Source: Stramenopiles sp. TOSAG23-2
Lineage: Eukaryota > Sar
NCBI GenBank assembly: GCA_900128395.1
Contig: LT649405.1
Coordinates: forward strand, 1 to 28,198
Reading direction: 5' to 3'
Length of the DNA stretch: 28,198 nucleotides
Shown here: positions 16,713 through 26,006 of the stretch, in pieces
Numbering within the stretch: the first letter of the stretch is position 1
Layout of the letters: each line of letters starts with the position of its first letter
The notes under the pieces: model-generated
Databases searched by the model: none
What the model was told of the DNA's origin: nothing
The model's input: the letters and a program-made list of their open reading frames with translations, nothing else
Position numbers and translations under genes: made by a program

Positions 16713-18299
16713 TCATATTCGCATAAATTCAATTGTTGTAGATTCTTCTTCAACCTCGTCATTGTCATTAAAAATGGGTTGGTAACCATCTACTTCATTA
16801 TCATTCAATAAACGACGTTTATCTTGATTTGCTCGTTCAACAACGATTTTCGCAGCTTTCTGCCAATCCAAAAAGCAACCAAGAAATATACCAACTATCA
16901 AAATCCGTATAGACATATTAATAGGGGATAAACTAAATATCCATGACATACGTGCTACTAAAAAAACATCCCCATCTCCATATATTGTATTTGTCAATCC
17001 AATACAAATTATCAAAGGCACACCAATCAAATAATTACTGATTTTACTGACATTGGCAAAAATTCCACGACCAATAGGAATCAATATACATGATAAATTA
17101 ATAACAGTTATACGTACTTGGGTATGTATACACAATATCCAAATAAATGAGGAGAAATATTCTTGTACAACTTTTTCATTTGATACTAATTGAGACAATG
17201 GCACCCTAAAGCTAAATAATAATACATTGCCAAGAAAAACGCAAGATGCACTCAATATCATATTCAACTTTAAACTTTTCACAGCGCTGATGTGATCACC
17301 TTTCCCTAATAAATTCAATACCCTCATCTTTGCTGCATTGATCCATCCTGATTGAATCGCTGCCATTGTACTTTCCGTTTGTACCCAAATAGCCCCAGCA
17401 GCCAATGCAGCTTTATTGATCTCTTTGATGCGTGTAATAAATACAAGCTGCAATTCAAAGATGAACCATCCCATGAAATTACTTATGATTTGCGGAACTC
17501 CCAAATCCAAAAACGATTTAAATTCTTTTTTAGATAAAATAAATTCGTTTGAATTTTTATCATGCTTCAAAATTTTATCATATAAATTGTAATACCAAGT
17601 GGCAACTAACCATACGCATACTCTTGATGTTTTAACTACAATTTGCGCATATGCAGCGCCTGTCATCCCATACTCCAATTTATAGATGAACAAATAGGTA
17701 CAGCCTATATCAATTACCATCCCGGTGAACAGTGAATTACACGCCGCCAAGTTGGCATATTCCAAATTAATAAATATAGTTTCAAGATGTGCTTCAAGCA
17801 ATAATAACCATGATGAAATTATCATCAATCTTGTATAAATATCTATTTCATTTGTAATTTCACGATTGACACCAAATGAATGCAATATATCACCACTGAA
17901 AAATTGAAGTACAAAAAAAGGAATGATAAATATTGTGCAATAGAGCATACTACGATAAAAATATGAAGGGATTCTATCTTTTCGGTTTGCACCAACTGCT
18001 GCTGGTATCACACTATTGAAATAACTGGTAACACCAAACATTGTCATTAAAACTGTACAATTATAAAAGACTCTACCATATCCATATGCAGATTGTAATA
18101 GTTCTGAGTTATGTGTATGCCCAGCAAAAATCATGGAAGCCCATGGTGGTAAACCCCACTCCAACGTTGATGATAAACCAAGTGGTATCCCTTTTCTGAA
18201 AAAAAATGAGACATCATTATGAAACGAATATGGTAATATTTCTTCTTCGTCTTCTACATCTTCATCTAATAATCTTTCATCAATGTTTCGTTCGTCCAT
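16713..18299 (-). CDS. MATE-family efflux transporter
   Basis: The 528-residue product has an acidic cytosolic N-tail (1-28), then about twelve hydrophobic segments in two related halves. Near the first helix, LGLSSTLEWGLPPWASMIFAGH fits the MATE N-terminal region, and the loop that follows (YGYGRVFYNCTVLMTMFG) fits the second helix. The central EYGMTGAAYAQIVVKTSRV and the second-half VPQIISNFMGWFIFELQLVF match the mirrored repeat of eukaryotic MATEs. These proteins export organic cations, metabolites or xenobiotics using a proton or sodium gradient. Substrate and membrane cannot be told. The acidic C-tail is also cytosolic. The gene is convergent with the Dicer-like gene and complete. Confidence 0.85.
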   Translation of the reverse strand: MDERNIDERLLDEDVEDEEEILPYSFHNDVSFFFRKGIPLGLSSTLEWGLPPWASMIFAGHTHNSELLQSAYGYGRVFYNCTVLMTMFGVTSYFNSVIPAAVGANRKDRIPSYFYRSMLYCTIFIIPFFVLQFFSGDILHSFGVNREITNEIDIYTRLMIISSWLLLLEAHLETIFINLEYANLAACNSLFTGMVIDIGCTYLFIYKLEYGMTGAAYAQIVVKTSRVCVWLVATWYYNLYDKILKHDKNSNEFILSKKEFKSFLDLGVPQIISNFMGWFIFELQLVFITRIKEINKAALAAGAIWVQTESTMAAIQSGWINAAKMRVLNLLGKGDHISAVKSLKLNMILSASCVFLGNVLLFSFRVPLSQLVSNEKVVQEYFSSFIWILCIHTQVRITVINLSCILIPIGRGIFANVSKISNYLIGVPLIICIGLTNTIYGDGDVFLVARMSWIFSLSPINMSIRILIVGIFLGCFLDWQKAAKIVVERANQDKRRLLNDNEVDGYQPIFNDNDEVEEESTTIEFMRI

Positions 18300-19046
18300 T
18301 ATTTTATTTGTTCCTTCTCCAATTATTCAGGCAGAAGAAAATATATCATAAAAGAGCTGAATTACTACCTCCTTATTATTTTTATAAATATAAATTTTTT
18401 TAATAAATCTAAAAAGAGAAATATTTAATTATTGAAGATGAATAAATATATGTATATTATATGGAAGATATTAAAAGCATCTTCACATCTATAATAACTT
18501 TTCATTAAAATGTTTCATTATTCTATTTGTTGTTCCTTATACACACAACTTAATTAATAGTCTAGATTAAGATGTCGTGCTATAATATACTAGGCCTCGT
18601 ATCCATCAAGCCCTGTACAGTACAGTAAGGCAAGTGTTTGTCTTCTTTTTTTTTTTTCGTCGAATTGTGCGAATTTTTTCCTGTCCCCGCGTCTCTGATT
18701 TCCAGATTTCTGATTTCCATTTCTATTACCTATCAAATGACACATAAATTATACTTGAAGTGGAAATTAGAATATCAAACTATTCTGATTTTTGTGATTT
18801 GCGCAGCATTTTTTTGTTTTTTTGGGATTTTGTTGTTTTGCAACTTTTGACTTTTTTGCACTTTATATTTACCCAAAAGATACTTTAACTTTATGCATGC
18901 ATGCACAAGTATATCATCTGAACTAACAGTATATAATATTATATAAATATACATTTTTGATGAAGAGAAATAATTAGAAGAAATGTAATACTACTAGTGG
19001 TAAATATCTATAGAGAATATATAAATATATACACATACATACCAAC
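18300..19046. promoter_or_regulatory. Divergent intergenic region
   Basis: Spacer between the divergent MATE and MAPEG genes. It is AT-rich, with a short patch at 18585-18620 carrying the heptamer CTAGGCC (18590) and CCCTGTACAGTACAG. A TA-rich stretch directly precedes the MAPEG ATG (19015-19040). The small plus-strand open frame at 18638-18850 is Phe/Leu-rich low complexity, and I do not call it. Confidence 0.4.
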
Positions 19047-19580
19047 ATGGGGCAAGCACTTTCATACATATTTTATGCACATGGTATATTATCCATTGGT
19101 AAATTATATATCGAAGGGGATAGATATGATGAATATGATGACTATCCTATTGATAAGTTTCGTTCATTAATAGGTGTCACAGTTGGTTGGACGCTATTGC
19201 ATTATTCATTTTTATTTCGAGAGAGTGCTACTGCATTTTCTGTTCTTGCACAATTAAGAAAAGCTGGAGAAAAAATTGGAATCAATGCAATTAAATATGG
19301 CAGTGCAGGCGGAAATGTTATGTTAAATGCTGTACGAACTAGTGGAAATATGGTGGAACAATCACCAGCGTTCTTGATATTATTATGGCTACATGGAATC
19401 TTTATTTCACCCTCAAGTGCATCTTGGCATGGTTGGCTGTGGTTATTTTTTAGATCCATTTATCCTCAAGTATTTGGCACAATTCCATATATCTTTTTTA
19501 GCACATTTCCTGGTTATTTTATTATTGCAAGTTTAACATGGCCATTAGCAAGGTTAACATATAAAACTGATTCAGATTAA
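19047..19580 (+). CDS. MAPEG-like membrane protein
   Basis: The 177-residue product has about four hydrophobic segments. Its core AVRTSGNMVEQSPAFLILLW (residues 95-114) carries the MAPEG-type R-x3-N-x2-E-x2-P spacing (R97, N101, E104, P107), followed by a short loop and R-x-IYPQVFG (136-144). MAPEG proteins (microsomal glutathione transferases, leukotriene C4 synthase) are trimers in the ER membrane that conjugate glutathione or act on lipid peroxides. The first loop is longer and more acidic (24-36) than in typical members, and the activity here is unproven. It is a short, complete, intronless gene whose ATG follows a TATA-rich leader. It is convergent with Sec6. Confidence 0.75.
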   Translation: MGQALSYIFYAHGILSIGKLYIEGDRYDEYDDYPIDKFRSLIGVTVGWTLLHYSFLFRESATAFSVLAQLRKAGEKIGINAIKYGSAGGNVMLNAVRTSGNMVEQSPAFLILLWLHGIFISPSSASWHGWLWLFFRSIYPQVFGTIPYIFFSTFPGYFIIASLTWPLARLTYKTDSD

Positions 19581-19683
19581 AATACATTTTAATAAATTAA
19601 ATACACTGTGGGTGTTATAAATTTTTTTTATTATAAATATTAATATATCTCTCAGTATATCATATTCGTATCAGATATCATCA

Positions 19684-22548
19684 TTATGAAAAATACCACA
19701 CACACACACACACACACACACTCCCCCCCCCCCCTTTTTTTTTTCTTACTGATGGATCTTTTAAAAAACCATTTGTACTACTACTACCACTGCGTTCAAT
19801 TAATATTTTAAAAATCGTAATACCGTCATTTTTACGATAATTATCTTTGATATCTTTTATCAATTGATCAACATGTGGATTATCTAATATAGATCCATTG
19901 TTATTATCACTAGTATTGTAATCTTGACCATCATCATATCCTTTGATAAACGATGGTTGAGAAAAGAAATAAAATAAAATGTCCAATTTTTTGAAATATG
20001 ATTTTACACTTTTCATACCTGATTTAAATGCTGGTCCTTCCGCATGTTCTAATTGCTTTGATATCATTGTCACATATGTCTTCAAATCGTATTCCATACC
20101 AAATTGTAACATTTCATTTTCACATGTAAAATATTTTTGATTATTATTGCTACTGCTACTAACAACACGAGATTTTTTATTATTGTTTTTCTTTTTTTTA
20201 CTATTGTTTCTGTTACTTGGTAATTTGCCAGTTTCAATATTATAATAATCATCTAAGCTGTGGAATATATTTAAACTATTTCCTTCGTTATTTGTATAAT
20301 TCGAGTTGTATTCATTTACATTGATATATAAAATATGTAAATGATAAATATCAATAATTTCTTCGATTACCCCTAATAAAATGAAGGAACGATATAATTT
20401 ATTTGGTACCCATTCCCATAAATCAAGCAATAAATCGCTGCAACCTTCGCATAACATCTCTGCAGCATTTTCTTCTTGATTGTACCAATTGTATGTATAC
20501 AAGCATTTAAATATTTTCTTCCCATCTTCTAAATATGTATCAATAATTTTACGTACAATTCTTCTTCCTATTTTATTTGCAATATCTTTTGTATATTTAT
20601 ATATCATCACATTCAAATCATCGCGGCAATTTTCAACATATTCAAATGATTCTTGTTTTTCTTTTTCAATAAATTCATTATCACGCATATTACTATTATT
20701 ATTATTATTATTATTATTACTTTCCATCTCTTCTTCTAAATTATCGACGAAGTTCAAACAATTGTCAATCAATTTATCATTATCATTGATGTAGGCACAC
20801 ATAGTTGATATTAACACAGCATTTGCATCATGCCAATTTTCAACTAAATATTCAAATTGAATATGACCATATCGCGTCAATTGTATAAAACAAACTGAGG
20901 AAACACGATTGATATCTATCGAATGTAATTTTGCATTATGGCATACATCAATTTGATGATGCATGAAAAATAAAATATCTTGTGGCTCTTTTGTATATAC
21001 TGCACCATCATCATTTAACAAACGTGTTTTTGAACTTTCAGTCCATAATTTACTAGCTACGTTTGTTATAAATGCATCCATTTGATTTCGAATAGATGAT
21101 TTATGCTGAGAAATTAATTTATTTAATACTTCATCGATTAAACTAAGTTCCTTTAATTTATCTTTATTATTATCAATAGTAGTAGCATTATTGCTAGTAT
21201 TCATACTCGTCGTATCGGTAATGTTCTCACCACTATTGTTACTATCAGTATCTTTTGTATTTCTTATTATTAATAAACTTTCAATCTCATATATTTTATA
21301 TTTAAAATATCGTAAACGATCAATTAATTTCATAATATTTAATAAACTAAATTCTTTGATATTTTCAACAATATTTGTACGCAAAAATAACTTATCGTAT
21401 TCTTTGCAATAAATATTTAAACACAAATGATATATATCAAAGGTAGGTGGAAAACATGGCGTAACATTTTTATAAACATCTACTAAATCATTTTTTAACA
21501 TTTCTAATTGCAAGATAAGAATTTCATTTGCATCAACTGTTATTGGTAAAGAGTTATTATTGCTATTATCATCATCGCTTTTTGCAATACTGTTATGTTC
21601 TTGTTCTTGTTCTTCTTCTTCCTCCTCATCTTCTGCATTTTCAAATTCTAATTGCTCTTTTAATTTTGCATGTATTAATTTTCTTGCATTATGAAAACGT
21701 TTGATAATACCTTCTTTAATATACAAATGTATTATATTAGTTTGTCTTATATTATAATTATTATTATTGTTATTATCATGATTTCCAACATATAAAAATT
21801 GTAACGTTTGCAATGCACGAATTAATATACTTGGTTTTTTATTACTTAAATAAATGTAATTGGTTAAAATACTATTTACATTTGTTTGAATAATTGTTTC
21901 CACATTTATAATTGGATCTACATTATCATTTGAAAATCGTTTTACCATTAATTCCCATATATTCGTTTTAACAGGGATAATATCTTGAATCGATTTTTTC
22001 ATTTTATTTAATTCACCAATAGCACCTAATAAATTATGTTGATCTTTTGTTATATATTGCAAAATTTTACTACAGTTGATTTGTACATTTTCATATAAAT
22101 TAATGTATATTTGAAAATTTGCAATATTATCATTTGCATATGTTAAAGGTTTTAATAAGTTAATATTAATTACTTTTTCTTTAAATTCATTTGATAGTTG
22201 ATGTAATATGATGGCATCTTGTTTCATATTTGGTAATAAGTGTTTTGTTGGATTTTTATTTTCTAACAATTCAATTGCAGTTGATATATCATACGAAGTA
22301 GTTCGTGCGACAGCATCAATTTTATTATCGACGTGTCGTAATTTATTTTCATAATGCTTTTGTAACGCAGTTAATTTTTGATGTAATAATGTTGTAGTTT
22401 TATTATTATTGTTTCTTCCATTACTACTATTATTATTATTATTATCATTATTATTATTAATATTATTTTGTATTGGTATGTATTGTATATCTTTTGAAAG
22501 TAATTGTACCGCACGTCGTTGTGCAGTATTTTTTAATTGATCTTCCAT
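19684..22548 (-). CDS. SEC6: Exocyst complex subunit Sec6 (EXOC3)
   Basis: The 954-residue product is longer than usual Sec6 (roughly 750-800) because of poly-Asn and acidic insertions. The N-terminal third is coiled-coil-like and fits the CorEx region that binds other exocyst subunits. The best marker is CFPPTFDIYHLCLNIY, which matches the conserved CFPP-x-(Y/F)-(E/D)-I block of Sec6. The region RIVRKIIDTYLEDGKKIF and CEGCSDLLLDLWEWV fits the helical C-terminal half. The exocyst tethers secretory vesicles to the plasma membrane. The C-terminus runs through a homopolymer (Lys, Gly) and a TG microsatellite (VCVCVCVW) before stopping, so its true end may vary between alleles. The 5' end is the source of a duplicated fragment at 24052-24195. 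Confidence 0.82.
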   Translation of the reverse strand: MEDQLKNTAQRRAVQLLSKDIQYIPIQNNINNNNDNNNNNSSNGRNNNNKTTTLLHQKLTALQKHYENKLRHVDNKIDAVARTTSYDISTAIELLENKNPTKHLLPNMKQDAIILHQLSNEFKEKVININLLKPLTYANDNIANFQIYINLYENVQINCSKILQYITKDQHNLLGAIGELNKMKKSIQDIIPVKTNIWELMVKRFSNDNVDPIINVETIIQTNVNSILTNYIYLSNKKPSILIRALQTLQFLYVGNHDNNNNNNYNIRQTNIIHLYIKEGIIKRFHNARKLIHAKLKEQLEFENAEDEEEEEEQEQEHNSIAKSDDDNSNNNSLPITVDANEILILQLEMLKNDLVDVYKNVTPCFPPTFDIYHLCLNIYCKEYDKLFLRTNIVENIKEFSLLNIMKLIDRLRYFKYKIYEIESLLIIRNTKDTDSNNSGENITDTTSMNTSNNATTIDNNKDKLKELSLIDEVLNKLISQHKSSIRNQMDAFITNVASKLWTESSKTRLLNDDGAVYTKEPQDILFFMHHQIDVCHNAKLHSIDINRVSSVCFIQLTRYGHIQFEYLVENWHDANAVLISTMCAYINDNDKLIDNCLNFVDNLEEEMESNNNNNNNNSNMRDNEFIEKEKQESFEYVENCRDDLNVMIYKYTKDIANKIGRRIVRKIIDTYLEDGKKIFKCLYTYNWYNQEENAAEMLCEGCSDLLLDLWEWVPNKLYRSFILLGVIEEIIDIYHLHILYINVNEYNSNYTNNEGNSLNIFHSLDDYYNIETGKLPSNRNNSKKKKNNNKKSRVVSSSSNNNQKYFTCENEMLQFGMEYDLKTYVTMISKQLEHAEGPAFKSGMKSVKSYFKKLDILFYFFSQPSFIKGYDDGQDYNTSDNNNGSILDNPHVDQLIKDIKDNYRKNDGITIFKILIERSGSSSTNGFLKDPSVRKKKGGGGSVCVCVCVWYFS
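19697..19744. repeat. CA microsatellite, C12 and T10 runs inside the Sec6 3' end
   Basis: A (CA)n run at 19697-19721, twelve C at 19723-19734 and ten T at 19735-19744 encode the last residues of Sec6 (KKK, GGGG, VCVCVCV). Slippage here would change the frame and the C-terminus. A sequencing or assembly error in the runs is also possible. Confidence 0.9.
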
Positions 22549-23180
22549 GTTCTATAATATCAATCTCTCTCTCTCTCTCTATCTATATATATGTTTTTTG
22601 AATCCTAACTTTACTAGCAATACATATATCGTTTTGCAAACGTGATGTAGAGGATCAATTTATATATATATATATATAAATTCACAATAGCAACAATATA
22701 TCTCGACGAATGACTTCTTTTTAAACATCTTTCTTGTTTCCCATTTATTCCATTTATTTGATGGCATTAATTTTGTATTAATATAAATATCCGCATATCA
22801 AGGATTTATCAGGAATGAACTTTTACCATCTTTCTTGTTTCCCATTTATTCCATTTATTTGATGGCATTAATTTTGTATAAATATCCGCATAGCGAAAGG
22901 ATTTACAATATCAGGAATGAACTTTTAATTTATTACATGTTGTTGTGGTGTGCATGTAGTAGTGATGGAATAGATAGAAAGGTAGACGGGCGGATAGAAC
23001 GGAATAGTAGACATTGTTGTTTATCATTTTATTTATTTAGTGCTTTATATTATTTTTTACATTTTTTATAGGTTTCACGTTCTTTATTACATTTTTTACA
23101 GGTTTCATATTTTTTACAGGTTTCATACCCTGTTTATCAATTTGTTTTTTAGGAACTATATATTAGGATCTAGATTTACG
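22549..23180. promoter_or_regulatory. Region between Sec6 and four-TM gene A, with 100-bp tandem repeat
   Basis: This region holds a GA/CT run upstream of Sec6 (22564-22580) and an AT palindrome at about 22657-22681. A tandem repeat of about 100 bp follows (22726-22826 and 22827-22928, starting CATCTTTCTTGTTTCCCATT). After it comes a leader conserved with copy B (about 22960-23035), then three copies of ATTTTTTA(T/C)AGGTTTCA at 23061, 23091 and 23109. The last look like 3' splice acceptors. AAAG|GTAGAC at about 22978-22986 is a possible donor of a 5' UTR intron ending at TAG before GATCTAGA. Confidence 0.55.
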
Positions 23181-23918
23181 ATGTCGTCAGATATACCATA
23201 TGCATATGCTGCACCAGCGGTTGTATATGGAATCGTAGTGGAAGATCCAAGAGCAGCGATATTAGTACGCCGTGTATTAAATTTATCTATTGTTATGGGG
23301 ATTTTGGGAATCGTTTCAGTCATTATACGAACAAGTATGCCACATCCACAGTTGGGAAATAACAATTATAGTGGTGATGAACAAAACTTGGGATCGGGAA
23401 TATTTTATGTGTGTTGTGCATTACTTGTTCCTTGTTGTGGTTATTTTGGTGCAAAACAACGTGACCGAGGTCTCTTAACAATGTTTTGGATCTGTAATTG
23501 TATTGGAAGCTGTTGCTCAGCTTTTGGAGTTTTTGGCTTCATAATAGGCAGTTATATAATCAAAGGAGCTACTAATTGTGCTTGTAAGGACTCGAACATG
23601 GGAGGGAACTCAACAACGACAGACAAGCTAATATTTTTTAGTCCAGTAACGGGAGATTGTTTTATGGCTGACGACAGAACCAGTTACACATGCAAGGACA
23701 TGCACGATTACAACAATATGGTTACATTTATTACCATTGTATATCTTATTAACACGTTGTTAGGATGCGCCGGTTGTATCTATGGCAGAGAATTGACACA
23801 ACAAAGAACATTTGTTGAAATGAGAACTGAATATACAGCTACACCAATTGGTACAATGGAAGCAAACGATGTACAAAAAAACGGTGGTGTGACTACTGAT
23901 TATGCAGAGTTAAAATAA
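23181..23918 (+). CDS. Four-TM cysteine-rich protein, copy A
   Basis: The 245-residue protein is taken from the ATG at 23181 (MSSDIPYAYA...). That codon is conserved in copy B, while the open frame upstream is not. It has four hydrophobic segments (about 30-52, 73-92, 100-130 and 185-208) with short ends. Loop 1 between TM1 and TM2 is Asn-rich. Loop 2 between TM3 and TM4 contains Cys residues (NCACKDSN, DCFM, TCKD) and fits an extracellular loop closed by disulfides. This is a tetraspanin/claudin-like topology, but I see no CCG signature and assign no family. A short cytosolic tail ends DYAELK. Compared with copy B it carries a 10-residue insertion in loop 2. The function is unknown; surface or vesicle membrane is likely. 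Confidence 0.75.
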   Translation: MSSDIPYAYAAPAVVYGIVVEDPRAAILVRRVLNLSIVMGILGIVSVIIRTSMPHPQLGNNNYSGDEQNLGSGIFYVCCALLVPCCGYFGAKQRDRGLLTMFWICNCIGSCCSAFGVFGFIIGSYIIKGATNCACKDSNMGGNSTTTDKLIFFSPVTGDCFMADDRTSYTCKDMHDYNNMVTFITIVYLINTLLGCAGCIYGRELTQQRTFVEMRTEYTATPIGTMEANDVQKNGGVTTDYAELK

Positions 23919-24051
23919 ACAAAAATTTTGTACACGAACACATAATCTCACACAACATATACGTATTTATTTTTTTTTATTATATTTACGAACATGGATG
24001 GACAGAAACCTACTCATGCTTGAAGAGTATTACAGGTAGTTTGCAGACGTG

Positions 24052-24195
24052 AATGTTGTAGTTTTATTATTATTGTTTCTTCCATTATGATACTATTATT
24101 TTTATTATTATCATTATTATTATTAATATTTTTTGTATTGGTACTGTATGTACGAAGTATTGTAGTATATCTTTTGAAAGTAATTGTACCGCACG
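24052..24195 (-). pseudogene. Truncated copy of the Sec6 5' coding end
   Basis: The sequence matches 22388-22525 of Sec6, including the poly-Asn codons and the CTTTTGAAAGTAATTGTACC stretch that encodes VQLLSK. It has small indels that shift the frame. It ends before the Sec6 start codon region and joins directly to the 100-bp repeat. It cannot make Sec6 and is a by-product of the tandem duplication. Confidence 0.85.
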
Positions 24196-24329
24196 CAGTT
24201 CGCACATTTATTCCATTTATTTGATGGCATTAATTTTGTATAAATATCCGCATATCAAGGATTTATCAGGAATGAACTTTTTCTTTCATAAATTTTTTTG
24301 CACCTTTTATCGCTAATACTATTTAATTA

Positions 24330-25020
24330 TACTGGGTGGCATGGCTCAAACAACAGTTGGATTTTTGCAATATTTATAGTTTTAGTGTTATGTCCTTACT
24401 AAAGTAAAAATGATTTATTTATTTGTTATTTTTGTACACTTTTTTATAGAATATTTTTGTACTAAATTGATAGTAAAAATCCAATATTTTTTTGGATAGA
24501 ATTTTCCTATATAAAAGTATATTATTTTATGTGATAAGTAAGAGAAAATTAAGTTGCAAAGGGTTTTTTCGTGTGTTTTGGTGTTAAAGTGATACTTTTA
24601 TTAGGATTGAAATAGCAGGTAAATTTTGTGATTTTGATGGAGACAAAAGTTAAAATTGTTTGTGTTTTCGCTACATTTTGTGTTTGAGCAAGTATTTTTA
24701 CTAACAATTTGCTTCTACAATGGACACAGCAGGGCTTAAAAAATGTGCAAGAAAAGTCTAAAAAATCACCGGTGGAACAAATTGCCATGGCTATTTTTTT
24801 CACTAAGATTTGCAACAACAAAAAATTGTGAAAGATGTATCTTTTGGAAAGGCTCAATTTTCTCTATGTCTAAAAAACACTTTTCTTAAAGGTAAAATAT
24901 CTGGGAGCCTGCACAAACACATTAGGAAAAAGTAAAAAAAATTTTGGGACCAAAATATTTTTTCTAGGCAGAGAAAAAAATTCCCGGATAAACGTGTTGT
25001 TTGAGCCATGCCACCCAGTA
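24330..25020. mobile_element. MITE with 23-bp terminal inverted repeats and TA duplication
   Basis: Perfect 23-bp terminal inverted repeats, CTGGGTGGCATGGCTC... at 24332-24354 and its reverse complement at 24996-25018, are flanked by TA at 24330-24331 and 25019-25020. The TA duplication and short inverted repeats fit a Tc1/mariner-type non-autonomous element. The interior (about 640 bp) has no long coding frame; the open frame at 24549-24857 shows no transposase motif. It lies in unit B only, so it may have inserted after the duplication, or unit A may have lost it. Confidence 0.88.
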
Positions 25021-25298
25021 GTTATAGAATAGTAATAAATGTAACCTTTAGTAAAACCTGGGGGGAAAGATAAAAATTTCCCTTGTAAAAATCCTGATAC
25101 ATGATAATTTCAGCATTTTTTTTTTTTTAATAAAATAATAAATTTTCAACATAAAATAAATAATCTATTTTAATTTACATGTAGTGTAAGTGATGGAATA
25201 GATAGAAAGGTAGACGGGCGGATAGAACGAAATAGTAGACATTGTTGTTTATCATTTATTTATTTTTTTATATATATATTATAGGATCTAGATTCACA
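25021..25298. promoter_or_regulatory. Leader of four-TM gene B
   Basis: The first part (25021-25177) has no clear match to unit A. From about 25178 the sequence matches the gene A leader: GTGATGGAATAGATAGAAAG, then GTAGACGGGCGGATAGAACG. After a T/TA run ending TATAG, GATCTAGATT(T/C)AC leads into the ATG. The AAAG|GTAGAC and TATAG signals could bound a short 5' UTR intron. Confidence 0.4.
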
Positions 25299-26006
25299 AT
25301 GTCGTCAGATATACCATATGCATATGCTGCACCAGCGGTCGTATATGGAATCGTAGTGGAAGATCCAAGAGCAGCGATATTAGTACGCCGTGTATTAAAT
25401 TTATCTATTGTTATGGGGATTTTGGGAATCGTTTCAGTCATTATACAAACAAGTATGCCACATCCACAGTTGGGAAATAACGTTAGTTATAGTAATGAAC
25501 AAAACTTGGGATCGGGAATATTTTATGTGTGTTGTGCATTACTTGTTCCTTGTTGTGGTTATTTTGGTGCAAAACAACGTGACCGAGGTCTCTTAACAAT
25601 GTTTTGGATCTGTAATTGTATTGGAAGTTGTTGCTCAGTTTTTGGAGTTTTTGGCTTCCTAATGATCAGTTATATAGTCAAAGGAGCTACTAATTGTGCT
25701 TGTAAGGACTCGAACAAGCCATTTTTTAATCCAGGAACGGGAGATTGTTTTATGGCTGACGACAGAACCAGTTACACATGCAAGGACATGCATGATTACA
25801 ACAATATGGTTACATTTATTACCATTGTATATCTTATTAACACGTTGTTAGGATGCGCCGGTTGTATCTATGGCAGAGAATTGACACAACAAAGAACATT
25901 TGTTGAAATGAGAACTGAATATACAGCTACACCAATTGGTACAATGGAAGCAAACGATGTACAAAAAAACGGTGGTGTGACTACTGATTATGCAGAGTTA
26001 AAATAA
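25299..26006 (+). CDS. Four-TM cysteine-rich protein, copy B
   Basis: The 235-residue paralogue of copy A has the same four-TM layout, cysteine pattern and C-terminus (DYAELK). Nearly all differences are amino-acid changes in loop 1 (NNNYSGDE versus NNVSYSNE), TM3 (for example A to V, IIG to LMI) and loop 2, where SNMGGNSTTTDKLIFFSPV becomes SNKPFFNPG. After loop 2 the two genes are almost identical at the DNA level, apart from a silent CAC/CAT change, and the match continues into the 3' region. The ATG at 25299 is chosen because it is shared with copy A. The function is unknown. The two genes are transcribed in the same direction. Confidence 0.75.
   Translation: MSSDIPYAYAAPAVVYGIVVEDPRAAILVRRVLNLSIVMGILGIVSVIIQTSMPHPQLGNNVSYSNEQNLGSGIFYVCCALLVPCCGYFGAKQRDRGLLTMFWICNCIGSCCSVFGVFGFLMISYIVKGATNCACKDSNKPFFNPGTGDCFMADDRTSYTCKDMHDYNNMVTFITIVYLINTLLGCAGCIYGRELTQQRTFVEMRTEYTATPIGTMEANDVQKNGGVTTDYAELK

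Larger units (their letters stand above)
22388..24051. repeat. Tandem segmental duplication, unit A
   Basis: Unit A runs from AATGTTGTAG inside the Sec6 5' coding region to GCAGACGTG after four-TM gene A. The next base begins the same AATGTTGTAG sequence again, which marks a clean tandem junction at 24051/24052. Unit A has the additional 100-bp tandem repeat and a triple acceptor-like insertion that unit B lacks. Confidence 0.85.

Noticed and set aside
23040-23180. Upstream in-frame ATG for four-TM gene A (adds 47 residues)
   Set aside because: The extension is translated T-rich repeat (YRFH-type) and is absent from copy B; the ATG at 23181 is shared by both.
24549-24857. Open frame within the MITE as a transposase
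   Set aside because: Only about 100 codons, with no DDE/D or helix-turn-helix motif visible; the element looks non-autonomous.
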